A DNA stretch of 64,000 nt from Pontibacter beigongshangensis. Lineage in GTDB: Bacteria; Bacteroidota; Bacteroidia; Cytophagales; Hymenobacteraceae. The stretch spans positions 124,001 through 188,000 of the forward strand of contig NZ_VFSD01000006.1 of the NCBI RefSeq assembly GCF_014332515.1, written 5' to 3'. The notes beneath the pieces were generated by a model. That model searched no databases, was not told where the DNA came from, and saw nothing but the letters and a program-made list of their open reading frames with translations. How positions within the stretch are numbered: position 1 is the stretch's first letter; each line of letters begins with the position of its first letter. Shown piece by piece: positions 1 to 9,200 of the stretch. A program made the translations under genes and the position numbers.

Positions 1-1
1 C

Positions 2-355
2 CAGTTCAGCAAGCGCATCAGCACCTCGTTTAACTTCACCTACAGCACCGGCCGGCCCATTACGCTGCCCATAGCCAGATACCAGTACGGCAACAGCCAG
101 CGCGTACTTTATTCCGACCGCAACGCTTACCGCGTGCCAGACTATTACCGCGCCGACATCGCCATTAACCTGGAAGGAAACCACCGCATCCAGAAACTGG
201 CCCACAGCTCCTGGACACTGGCCGTTTATAACCTGACCGGGCGTAAAAATCCTTACTCTGTTTTCTTTAAAGCAGAAGAGGGTGAGATCAGAGGGTACCA
301 GCTCTCTATTTTCGGCCAGCCTATCCCGACTTTAACCTATAACTTTAAATTTTAA
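2..355 (+). CDS. TonB-dependent receptor, C-terminal end (partial)
   Basis: The reading frame is open from base 2 to the stop at 355, so this is the last ~117 residues of a gene that starts outside the window. It reads as outer-membrane beta-barrel strands and ends in YNFKF, the aromatic C-terminus expected for insertion by the BAM machinery. Its NAYRVPDYYRADIAI and YNLTGRKNPYSVFF stretches align by eye with the end of the receptor at 59152-61503 (NGYRMAPYHRMDVGV, YNLYSRKNPFFYY), so the two are paralogues. It lies 5 bp before a DUF4249 lipoprotein, the same order as at 59-62 kb. The substrate is unknown. A methionine at 134 is internal and not a start. Confidence 0.88.
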   Translation, partial: QFSKRISTSFNFTYSTGRPITLPIARYQYGNSQRVLYSDRNAYRVPDYYRADIAINLEGNHRIQKLAHSSWTLAVYNLTGRKNPYSVFFKAEEGEIRGYQLSIFGQPIPTLTYNFKF

Positions 356-360
356 GCCGC

Positions 361-1515
361 ATGAATATTCAGCTTCGCACGCCTGTTCTCTGGCTCTTCC
401 TGCTGCTGCTTGGCAGCTGCATCGATCCGTTTCAGCCGGAGGTGGTAGAGCGGCCAAATAATTACCTGGTAGTAGATGGCTATATTAACAGCGGCGGCGA
501 ACTGACCACCTTCCGGCTATCGCGCACCCAGAACCTGACGGAGAAAGGGGAGCCTGCTGCAGAATCAGGTGCCACGGTAGTGGTAGAAGAGGAGGGAGGC
601 GCAGGGTATGCGTTGCCGGAGCTAACGGCAGGTGTGTATGCTGCCAGGCTTCAGTCGCTAAACCCGGAGCGGCAGTACCGACTTTACATTAAAACAACTA
701 ACGGCCGGGAATATGCCTCCGACTTTGTACCCGCTACGCCTACACCCCAGATAGATGAGGTGGCCTGGCAGGCAGAGAGCGATGGCCTGCTGATAACCGT
801 CAGCACGCACGACGATCAGAACAACACCGGCTATTACCGCTGGGAGTACGAAGAAACCTGGGAGTTTACAGCAGCGGAGAAAGCCACCGTGGAAATAGTA
901 AACGGCCAGGTTCGGGACATTACGCCTGAGAGCGAAAATATTTATACCTGCTGGAGAACGGAGCCGTCTACCACTATTCGTTTGGGTACTACTACAAAAA
1001 ATGCCAGTGATATTCTCCGCAATTTCCCAGTTCATAAAATCGCGTCAGATTCAGATAAGCTGCGCATCGGGTACAGCATTCTGGTGAGGCAGTTTGCACA
1101 GACCCGTGCGGCATACGAGTACTGGGAAAACCTGAAGCGAAACACAGAAGACATCGGGAGCCTTTTCGACCCGCTGCCATCGCAGCTCACAGGTAATATC
1201 CAAAGTCTTTCGGAGCCGGACGAACTGGTGATAGGATTTGTGAGTGCTAATTCTGCAACAGAGAAGCGGATGTTTGTGAGTAAATCGGAGCTGCCGAAAA
1301 ACTGGCAGGCGCCCCGCCTTCTCTGCGTGGCAGATTCGACTAATCTGCCAGTAAATGGCGCCGTAGAAAAAATGAAAAACGAAAAATATTATGTGTTGAA
1401 AAAGCGAATTTTGGGCGAAGGCAATGTGCTGTTGGGCTATCAGGCCAAGTTCAGAGGCTGTGTGGATTGCAGAGAATACGGCACCAATGTAAGGCCTGAA
1501 TTCTGGCCGCAGTAA
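361..1515 (+). CDS. DUF4249 family lipoprotein
   Basis: A 384-residue exported lipoprotein. The N-terminus is a hydrophobic signal followed by the lipobox LLGSC, so Cys20 should be lipidated. The following CIDPFQPEV and YLVVDGYI stretches are typical of DUF4249, a family known mainly from Bacteroidota as the partner of TonB-dependent receptors. The gene starts 5 bp after the receptor stop and is followed 17 bp later by the macroglobulin-like gene, so all three are probably co-transcribed. The likely place is the outer membrane next to the receptor; the biochemical role is unknown. Two cysteines near the C-terminus (GCVDC) might form a disulfide. A second family member is at 61528-62442. Confidence 0.85.
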   Translation: MNIQLRTPVLWLFLLLLGSCIDPFQPEVVERPNNYLVVDGYINSGGELTTFRLSRTQNLTEKGEPAAESGATVVVEEEGGAGYALPELTAGVYAARLQSLNPERQYRLYIKTTNGREYASDFVPATPTPQIDEVAWQAESDGLLITVSTHDDQNNTGYYRWEYEETWEFTAAEKATVEIVNGQVRDITPESENIYTCWRTEPSTTIRLGTTTKNASDILRNFPVHKIASDSDKLRIGYSILVRQFAQTRAAYEYWENLKRNTEDIGSLFDPLPSQLTGNIQSLSEPDELVIGFVSANSATEKRMFVSKSELPKNWQAPRLLCVADSTNLPVNGAVEKMKNEKYYVLKKRILGEGNVLLGYQAKFRGCVDCREYGTNVRPEFWPQ

Positions 1516-1532
1516 TTTCTAACCTGATAACC

Positions 1533-4001
1533 ATGAAGGCGAATTTAATCTCTCAAATAATAGCACGCGCAAGTAAACCTGTCAGCCGTCACTCTCTGAA
1601 GTTAATCAGGTGCCTGCTCTTTCTTGTTGCCTTTTGTGCTACAGGTAGCAGGACGGTTGGCCAGGGGGCGAACCCGCTTACAAGCATCGTCAGCAGTTTC
1701 GACAAGCACCGAAAAGAGATAATGCAGGAAAAGCTGTTCCTGCACATCGATAGGCCGTCGTATGTAAGCGGAGAAACCATGTGGCTTAAGCTTTACAACC
1801 TGGACGGGACGCTGCACCAGCCCCTGGACCTGAGCAAAGTTGCGTACGTGGAAGTGCTTGATACTGCCAACCAACCGGTGCTGCAGGCAAAAATAGCCCT
1901 TAGAGAGGGTATAGGGCATGGTTCTTTTGTGCTTCCTCTCACACTTGCCTCCGGCAACTACAACGTGCGGGCGTACACAAGCTGGATGAAGAACTTTAGC
2001 CCGGATTTCTATTTCGAGCAGCCTGTAACCATCGTAAATACGTTTACTAACCTTGGCTTAAAACCAGTTAAAGACACAGCGGCTTTTGCCCTGCAGTTTT
2101 TCCCGGAAGGCGGCCACCTGGTAAGCGGCGTAGAAAGTAAGGTCGCTTTTAAGGCAGTAGACCAAAAGACTGGAAAGGGCCTAAACTGCGAGGGAGAGGT
2201 GGTAAACCAGGAAGGAGAAGTAGTAGCCCGGTTCCGGACACTGAAATTTGGCATGGGGAGCTTTTTGTTTACGCCAGCCGATAACCAGACGTACACAGCC
2301 CTTGTTAAGATGCCGTTAAGGGGGGCGATGCTTACACAAGCCTTACCTGCAGCCAGCGCGCATGGTTACGCGGTTCAGGTAGAAGACGCATCTGCCACAG
2401 ACCTTAAGGTAACGGTGCAGGCTACCAGCCAGCAGGCGGAGCCGGTGTATCTGTTGGGCCATGCCCGGCAAATGATAGCCGTAGCGGAGGCAGGAATGCT
2501 TGCCGGCGGTAAGGCCAGCTTTACGGTAAAGAAAGCTGCGCTGGCAGATGGAATAACACACTTTACTGCATTTAATGCGTTGAAGAAGCCGGTAAGTGAG
2601 CGTCTGTATTTTAAAAGGCCGGCCACCAAACTCGAAATAGAAGCAAAGGCTGAAAAAAGTTACTTCAACACACGCGATAAAGTGACGCTGGAGCTCCTGA
2701 CCACAGCCGGTGCCGGAAAAGCAACACCAGCCAATCTTTCCATGGCAGTTTACCGCTTGGATCAGTTGCCAACCGTTGCTACGCCAGCCGATATCAGCAG
2801 TTTTATCTGGCTCACCTCCGACCTGAAAGGAACGATCGAGAACCCGGCCTACTACCTGACCGCAACAGGCCCGGAGGCTGACGAAGCACTCGACAACCTG
2901 ATGCTGACACATGGCTGGAGCCGTTTCCGCTGGGAAGATGTGCTGGCAGATAAAACGCCTGCCTTTGCGTTTGCACCTGAATACGACGGACATTTTATCC
3001 GGGGCAAGGTGACGCATAAAGTTACGGATGGCCCTGCCCCAGGAGTTACCGCCTACCTGGCTGCTCCTGGCCGGCACGTGCGCCATTATAATGCCACGAG
3101 CTCCGCCGATGGCACCATACAGTTTGAGGTAAAAGACTTTTTTGGCCCTAAAGAAATTGTGGTGCAAACCAATACCTTGCACGACAGCAGCTACCAGCTA
3201 CAGGTGCTGAGTCCTTTTTCGGAGCAGTACAGTTTTACAAAGCTCCCTGCCTTTGCCGTTTCAGCACGCCAGGAGCAGGAACTGGTGCAACGGCACTTGG
3301 AGGTGCAGGTGCAGCAGGCTTTTTACGAGGACAAACAGCACATTTTCCGCACCCCAGGAGTAGATAGCACCGCTTTCTTCGGTACTCCGGCTGAGCGTTA
3401 TCTGCTGGATGATTACACACGTTTTAAGCAGCTGGAGGAGGTGCTGCACGAATACGTGACCGCCGTGCGGGCCCGTAAACGCAGAGGCGACTATCACCTT
3501 ACCGTGCTGGACCGGCCGGGCAACACCATTTTTGCCGATAACCCGCTGGTGCTGCTCGATGGCGTTCCGGTATTTGATATGAACAAGGCAATGGCCATCG
3601 ACCCGCTTAAACTACAAAAGCTGGAGGTGGTGGCTGAAAAGTATTTTCATGGCCCCATGGTGTATAAAGGTATCGTGAGCCTCTCTACCTACCAGGGCGA
3701 CCTGGAAGGTTTTCAGCTGGACCCGCGCTCGCTGCTGCTCGAATATGAAGGCCTGCAGCTGCAGCGGGAGTTTTATGCGCCAGCTTATGCCTCCGAACCT
3801 GAACAGCGGAGCCGCCTGGCAGACCAGCGCAAACTGCTGCACTGGGCTCCAGACATTGCAACAGGTGAAAACGGGAAGGCAACGCTTGAGTTCTCTACAT
3901 CAGATCAGGCAGGAACTTACCTGGTAGTGCTGCAGGGTATATCGAAAGCGGGACTGGCAGGAAGCAAAATATTTTCAATAGAGGTAAAGCAACCGTTATA
4001 G
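1533..4001 (+). CDS. Exported macroglobulin (MG2)-like protein with TonB-plug-like domain
   Basis: An 822-residue protein with an N-terminal hydrophobic segment (about residues 24-42) that reads as a signal peptide after a basic stretch. Residues ~65-88 (KLFLHIDRPSYVSGETMWLK) match the MG2 fold of alpha-2-macroglobulin-like proteins. The middle looks like successive Ig-like beta domains. Around residues 668-700 the stretch LVLLDGVPVF and a later VYKGIVSLSTY resemble the plug domain of TonB-dependent receptors, but there is no barrel. Large proteins of this type are common in Bacteroidota and poorly understood. It is the third gene of the receptor/DUF4249 operon, so a role in handling a surface substrate is inferred. 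No thioester motif was seen. It ends before a double hairpin terminator. Confidence 0.75.
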   Translation: MKANLISQIIARASKPVSRHSLKLIRCLLFLVAFCATGSRTVGQGANPLTSIVSSFDKHRKEIMQEKLFLHIDRPSYVSGETMWLKLYNLDGTLHQPLDLSKVAYVEVLDTANQPVLQAKIALREGIGHGSFVLPLTLASGNYNVRAYTSWMKNFSPDFYFEQPVTIVNTFTNLGLKPVKDTAAFALQFFPEGGHLVSGVESKVAFKAVDQKTGKGLNCEGEVVNQEGEVVARFRTLKFGMGSFLFTPADNQTYTALVKMPLRGAMLTQALPAASAHGYAVQVEDASATDLKVTVQATSQQAEPVYLLGHARQMIAVAEAGMLAGGKASFTVKKAALADGITHFTAFNALKKPVSERLYFKRPATKLEIEAKAEKSYFNTRDKVTLELLTTAGAGKATPANLSMAVYRLDQLPTVATPADISSFIWLTSDLKGTIENPAYYLTATGPEADEALDNLMLTHGWSRFRWEDVLADKTPAFAFAPEYDGHFIRGKVTHKVTDGPAPGVTAYLAAPGRHVRHYNATSSADGTIQFEVKDFFGPKEIVVQTNTLHDSSYQLQVLSPFSEQYSFTKLPAFAVSARQEQELVQRHLEVQVQQAFYEDKQHIFRTPGVDSTAFFGTPAERYLLDDYTRFKQLEEVLHEYVTAVRARKRRGDYHLTVLDRPGNTIFADNPLVLLDGVPVFDMNKAMAIDPLKLQKLEVVAEKYFHGPMVYKGIVSLSTYQGDLEGFQLDPRSLLLEYEGLQLQREFYAPAYASEPEQRSRLADQRKLLHWAPDIATGENGKATLEFSTSDQAGTYLVVLQGISKAGLAGSKIFSIEVKQPL

Positions 4002-4023
4002 GAGGCAACTGAAGCCACAGATC

Positions 4024-4092
4024 TTTTTATGCCCGCTGTGCTGGTTAGCGGGCATAAAAAGAGGGAGCAGATGCGTAGGCTCTGCTCCCTCT
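4024..4092. terminator. Tandem bidirectional hairpin terminators
   Basis: Two adjacent hairpins lie between convergent genes. The first pairs 14 bases perfectly (TTTTTATGCCCGCT, 4024-4037, with 4047-4060), and flanking A and T runs allow termination in both directions. The second has 12-bp arms (AGAGGGAGCAGA at 4060-4071 and its complement at 4081-4092) and runs into TTTT. They serve the plus-strand gene ending at 4001 and the minus-strand gene ending at 4152. Confidence 0.85.
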
Positions 4093-4151
4093 TTTTTGCC
4101 AGTAGCTCCGGAGCAGGATGCTTCAGAGCTACTGGTAAATGACCAGAAAAA

Positions 4152-4397
4152 TCAATTCTTGCGGTCATCACGGTCGCGCTCACGTTCCGGATCTACGGTA
4201 CGCCTTCTGGTGGTTGTGTCGTACTCCACCACCGTTTCCTCCACATCATACTCGGTCACGATAGTGTCGCGGGCAACTACTTTTTTATTGTCTTCATCGT
4301 CCAGCACGGTTGCGTCATCGCCTCTGCCTTGTCTCTCGCACGAAAAAAGAAATATGGCACCAAGCGCAAAAAAACCCGATAATAATATATTTTTCAT
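4152..4397 (-). CDS. Small charged lipoprotein
   Basis: An 81-residue predicted lipoprotein. Residues 1-20 form a signal with the lipobox IFLFSC, so Cys20 would be lipidated. The mature part is short, highly charged and without predicted fold: an acidic stretch (GDDATVLDDEDN), a repeated TxxEYD pattern, then an Arg/Asp-rich tail. Such tails suggest a disordered protein anchored in a membrane. I do not recognise a family. It stands alone, convergent with the operon at 1-4 kb, and the sequence gives no functional clue. Confidence 0.7.
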   Translation of the reverse strand: MKNILLSGFFALGAIFLFSCERQGRGDDATVLDDEDNKKVVARDTIVTEYDVEETVVEYDTTTRRRTVDPERERDRDDRKN

Positions 4398-4789
4398 ATG
4401 CTCTTAACTAAGTTAAACGATATGTGAAAGGTAGCAGGATCTCAGTTGAAACAGACCTGTTCACAATTTCCTATAGTACGGCATTAGGCCAGGAAATGAT
4501 TTGAGCCCCTGTTTAGGTGTTAGTGTAAGGCAGCAGCGTTCCGCATGATTTTTTATGTATGGCGGTTCAGGGAATAATGTTGTGGAGAAGGGTAAGCCTG
4601 ATGCCTTTCGGGTACGGAGGATCTGGGTATGGACCATATTGCTGGTAGGGCAGCTCCGTTATTATCCCGAAACCATAATCAGACAGATTGCCATTCCGGT
4701 TTCGGGGATGTCAGGGCCAATCTGCAGCACTCGGGCCTTAACTCATTAGCTGATGTTACGCACCTTGATCAATAGCTTCCTTTTCAGGC

Positions 4790-4820
4790 AATTATTTGAA
4801 TGAAAGAGGCCCTCGGGAGG
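4790..4820 (+). repeat. 31-bp intergenic element, copy 1
   Basis: AT-rich end AATTATTTGAATGAAA, palindrome end CCTCGGGAGG (one change from CCTCCGGAGG). It is followed by a CTG-type tail (CTACTGTTGCTCTCTGCAGC). The tail points toward the 3' end of the gene at 5089-5367. Confidence 0.85.
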
Positions 4821-5022
4821 CTACTGTTGCTCTCTGCAGCGGCGTCTCCCTGTAACGTGGTTGGATAATGAACCAATGCGCGATCTGTTCTGGGAAATGA
4901 TTTGATACCCACGCAAGCTCCAACAGCTAAGGCTAAACGGCTTCGGCCTTACAAGGTAAGACCGCTACAGCAGGACTTCCTGATAATTGGTGCGTACCAT
5001 TTGTTTCTAATTTGGAGCAGCA

Positions 5023-5065
5023 CTAGAAAAAAGCACTTCCAAAATTTCTTTTGAAAGTGCTCTAG
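5023..5065 (-). terminator. Hairpin terminator of the 92-residue gene
   Basis: On the minus strand AGCACTTTC pairs with GGAAGTGCT around an AT-rich loop and is followed by TTTTTTC. It lies 24 bp past the stop of the minus-strand gene at 5089-5367, as expected for an intrinsic terminator. Confidence 0.75.
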
Positions 5066-5088
5066 AAAGGACATTATTGACCGGGAAA

Positions 5089-5367
5089 TTATACCAGTTG
5101 TTCTTTTAAGGCAGGAATCAGCATGTTTCTGGCTACAGACTCCATCAGGTTTGCCTCGTGAGAATATGGCTGCACGCCCTCCATAAAAGTGTAGGTGATT
5201 TTCTCGAACTCCACCGCTCTTTCCGTGATTTTACTCACGGCCATGGTACGGATATCTGTGCATTGACCTACCAGCACTGCTTTGCCATTTAAATATAAAG
5301 CATAAACATATGTGCCTTCGCCTGGCGTATCGTTTTTTCGTTTGTTTTCGTTTGAGCTAATGATCAT
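5089..5367 (-). CDS. Small protein, possibly a degenerate GIY-YIG-like fold
   Basis: A 92-residue protein that I do not assign firmly. The pattern YVYALYLNGKAVLVGQCTDI near residues 20-39 and a later acidic helix (EANLMESVARNMLIPALKE) recall the first strands and conserved Glu of GIY-YIG domains. The hallmark is weak, the usual Arg is not evident, and the domain would be short, so catalytic activity is doubtful. It stands alone between long AT-rich spacers with its own terminator. The first ~15 residues are polar and may be disordered. No signal peptide or membrane segment is present. Confidence 0.6.
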   Translation of the reverse strand: MIISSNENKRKNDTPGEGTYVYALYLNGKAVLVGQCTDIRTMAVSKITERAVEFEKITYTFMEGVQPYSHEANLMESVARNMLIPALKEQLV

Positions 5368-6262
5368 AAACAGGTTATATTTTGAAGGAGAATTGTTTAA
5401 TCAATTGAAATACATTCGTCGACATTTTTAAGTTCAAGCAAACTCATAATTTTTTAAGGAAAAATGATGTTATAACTGCAAGTAAATCTGAATCTTAGAA
5501 CTTGATTTGTTGTACACAGTAGCTTTCTTGTACTTGCATAATTCGACATAAATATATTAAAAAATGATTAAATAGTATGCATGTTGAAAAATAATCAGTA
5601 GAAACACTAGAAGTTTGGTTGTTTCGTAATCTAATTAAGATTCAACGCTCCGTATTCTTAGGTACTTATATAATTAGTGTTTTTTATACGTTAAATCAAA
5701 GAGCTGGACTGCTGAATAAAATAATCCGAAACAAAAGGAAGCGAAAATGAATTAAAAGCAAAGTTTAGAAAGTATGCTAACACAGGGTGCATAATTATTC
5801 AAATCAAACTGCCCCTCCGGAGGTTTCTGCTGCTGCTCCCAAGGCACCTGGGTTTCCTGCAGCTCAGAAGAGAACAGCACTTTTATTAGTCTCACTCTAC
5901 TAGTAAGGTAAGCTATGTATAGATTAAATTATGTTAAAATTAGATAAAAAAGGGAGTGTGGGAAGGTGCCTGCTTTGAAGCAGGTAGTGGATCTTTTATA
6001 GGCAGGCATGTGCAGGCGGTACAGAATCAGGCTAGATTGACAGTTTGTCTGGTTATGGGTAAAGAAGCTAAGTGATTTCCTTTCAACTGTTTAATTTTTC
6101 AATTTAAAATAACTTACTTTGTACATTGCGATAATTGCATTTACTGAAGTTCCTTTAAAAGAAAAAATCAGAAGGTACGGGTGGGCAGGAGAGAAAAAAA
6201 TTGGACAGGGCAAATGTAATTTCTCAATAGTAACTCAACCAGTCAGGCTGTCTCAAAACGCT
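5368..6262. other. AT-rich spacer upstream of the first giant kinase
   Basis: Nearly 900 bp without a convincing gene, with base composition clearly more AT-rich than its neighbours from 5400 to 5780. It holds one 31-bp element (5793-5823). The stretch TTACTTTGTA around 6112-6121 resembles a Bacteroidota -7 box, which would place transcription start just before the kinase start at 6263. Confidence 0.55.
5793..5823 (+). repeat. 31-bp intergenic element, copy 2
   Basis: AATTATTCAAATCAAA at the AT end and CCCTCCGGAGG at the palindrome end, followed directly by a TTTCTGCTGCTGCTCC tail. It sits between divergently oriented genes. Confidence 0.9.
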
Positions 6263-9200
6263 ATGCTTAATCAAGATCAGAATCAGAACGATGCGCTTCT
6301 GGCAATGCTTTTTCGAAAACTACAGTATGGCGCCCTGGTAACAGATGCCAGTGGCAGGATTGTATTAATGAATGCGGAACTCGTCGGCTACCTTGGCCTG
6401 CCACATCCGGCCAGCTATTATGCGGGGCTTCCAATAAGCTCGCTTGCTGCGTATGCCTTCCTGGCGACACCCCCTAAAGTTACTTTTAGCGAAGCAGCCG
6501 AAGCGAAAGATTATGTATCTGTGGGTGCCCGTACCTTTGAGCGTGAAAGGATGGCCAACATGCAGCTGCCAGGCTTCGGCCAGACCGGAACAGCCTGGCT
6601 GTTCCGGCAAGTTCCTTCGGCACATGCGCAACCACCAAAAACTGCCGGCCCGGCAAGTGAGTTTGCCGGCAACCGCCCCAACCCGATCCTGAGCCTGAGC
6701 AACCACGGCAAACTGGTACACCGCAACGCTGCTGCCCAACTGCTGGTGCAGCAACTTTCTCCTAAACGGCAGGAGGCATTCGGGAAACTGTTGCTCCGCA
6801 AGATACAGCAGGCTGATGTAACCCTGAAAGCCGGCAAGTTTGTGGTTTGCTCCGCCCGCCAGTTCTTTAATGTTTCGCTGACCCACGATCCGGCAAATAG
6901 CCTTATCTGGCTATACCTGACGGACATTACAAACAACAGATCAGCGCAGCTGGCGCTAAAGGAAAGTCAGAAGCTGCTAGACAGTATTACCCGGACCTTT
7001 CCGGGCATTATTTATATTTATGAGCTCCCTGCGGGAAAAACGCTGTATACGAACAGCTACATGGAACATGTGCTGGGTTATAACAGCCACGAGGTGGAAG
7101 CCAAGGGAGGGCCTTTCCTTTTCAGGGTTTTAAGTGAGGAGGAAAAGGAGCGGGCGGAGCATCATCTGGCAAAAATGGTCCGGGTGCCTTCCGGCCAGGT
7201 GGTCAGTAATTCCTACAAAGTCAGAGATAAGCAGGGCCGGGCAAAATGGCTCGAGTGCCGGGAGACGGTGTTTGCCCGAAACAAGGCCGGTGAGGTTACA
7301 CAGGTTTTAGGCACTGCTGTAGATATAACGGAGCAGAAACTGCAACACCAGCAACTAGACCGGCAAAAGGCCTTCTACGAATCTATCCTGGACACAGTTC
7401 CTTCAGAGATTGTTGTTTTTGACAGCGAGCTCCGGTACAAATATGTTAATCCTGCCGCTGTAAACGAGAAAGAGATACGGGAATGGATGCTGGACAAAGC
7501 ATATGGAGCCTATGCCGCGCACAGAAACCTTCCGAAAGAGCGGTTTTATAACCGGGCCAGACATCTCCAGAAGGCGTTGGAACAGAAAATCTCTGTGCAG
7601 ATGACGGAAACCATCCACGACCCGGAAGGAAATCCCTTACACTTTATTCGCGAAATATCCCCGCTACTAGATGAGCAGGGGCAGGTGAAACTGTTGGTTT
7701 CTTCGGGGCAGGAGATTACAGCTCTTCGTAACGCGCAGGAAGAGGCGCTGGCCAGCGAGGCCAGCAACAGGGCCATTCTACAGGCCATTCCTGACTTGGT
7801 GTTCATCCTGAACCGGGAGGGAAAATTTACAGGCATCAACAAATCGGCCCATACGCCGCTTGCACTACCGGAAAACAAGGTCATCGGCAAAAACATACGG
7901 GCATTTACAACGGTGGAACTGGCTAATAAGATGCTTACCACTTTCCAACAGGTGCTGCAGACCGGGCGACTCGCCAGCATCGAATATGAAACCAACGAGC
8001 CGGAGGGGCTGCAGTTCTGGGAATCGCGCATCATCAAGTACAGCGATGACCAGGTGATGATGATGAGCCGCAACATCACGGAACAGCGCGAAAACGAGCT
8101 CTTGCTAAAGGAGAAAGATGAGCTGCTCCGTCAGATCATGGATACCAGCTTTAACCTGATTTACGTGAAAGACTCCCAGGGCTATTACTCGTACGCCAAC
8201 ACCACTTTCTCTGAGTACGCAGGCTATCCGGTAGAAGAGATCATCGGGAAAAAGGAAAAGGATTTGCTCCCACTGCTTCATGATTCGGCCGTTATAAGCA
8301 GAACAGACCAATTGGTATTAGATACTTTGCAAAGTCATACCCTCGAGCAGCTTTTCACACTGAAAGATGGGCGGCAGGTATGGCTCCGGATAGTGAAAAA
8401 GCCCCTTTTCATGCGCTCCGGTAAAGTACATGTGCTGAGCATTGGGTCTAATGTTACCGCAGAAAAGCAAGCCAAGGAAGAACTGCAGAAAAGCGAGGAG
8501 TTATACCGGCTGCTTTCCGAAAACTCTAAAGACATTGTTTGCCTGCATGAGACAGACGGCACCATTATTTTCATTTCCAGGTCGGTAGAAGATATGTACG
8601 GCTACACGCAGGCGCAAATGGTGGGTACATCTCCCTTCGATATCATGCACCCCAACGATGTGCAGATGGTGCAGGAAGAAGGTTTGAAAAAAGTGCTGGA
8701 GAAAAAAACCAACGTGGTGCTGGAGCTGCGCCAGAGAAAAAAGAATGGCGAATATGTGTGGGTGGAGGCTGTCATTAAACCAATTCTGAAGAACGGCGAG
8801 GTGTATAAAATCCAATCCTCCATACGGGACATATCGGAGCGTAGAAAAGCCGGTGAAGCCCTGAAGAGAAGCGAGAAAAAATACAGGGAACTGATAAAGC
8901 ACAGCCAGGCTTACATCCTGACGCACGATCTGCAGGGCCATATCCTGACGGTGAACCCTTACATGCTGCACCAGCTGGGGCTCCCTGAAGAGGCGGTGCT
9001 TGGCAGGCATTTTCAGGAGTTCTTTTCTTTTACCGGTTCCGGCAGCTTTAACGAGTACCTGCAGGAATTTGAGCTGGAGGCTGCCGCCGAAGGTTTACTG
9101 ACCCTGGTAGACAAAGAAAATGAAAAGCGCTACCTCTACTGCCAGAACTACAAGGTGCAGGAGCAGGGCGAGTTGCCCTACGTAATCGCCATTGCCCAGG

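Larger units (their letters stand above)
4398..5088. other. Gene-poor spacer
   Basis: About 690 bp with no convincing gene. It holds one copy of the 31-bp element (4790-4820) and the terminator at 5023-5065. An open frame at 4555-4749 has no recognisable protein and no good start context, so I do not call it. Nothing else was seen. Confidence 0.6.

Noticed and set aside
4555-4749. Small plus-strand frame in the gene-poor spacer
   Set aside because: No ribosome-binding context, no recognisable protein and no terminator.
6119-6262. N-terminal extension of the first kinase
   Set aside because: The extra 48 codons lack homology, overlap a promoter-like box, and the PAS region begins at the methionine at 6263.
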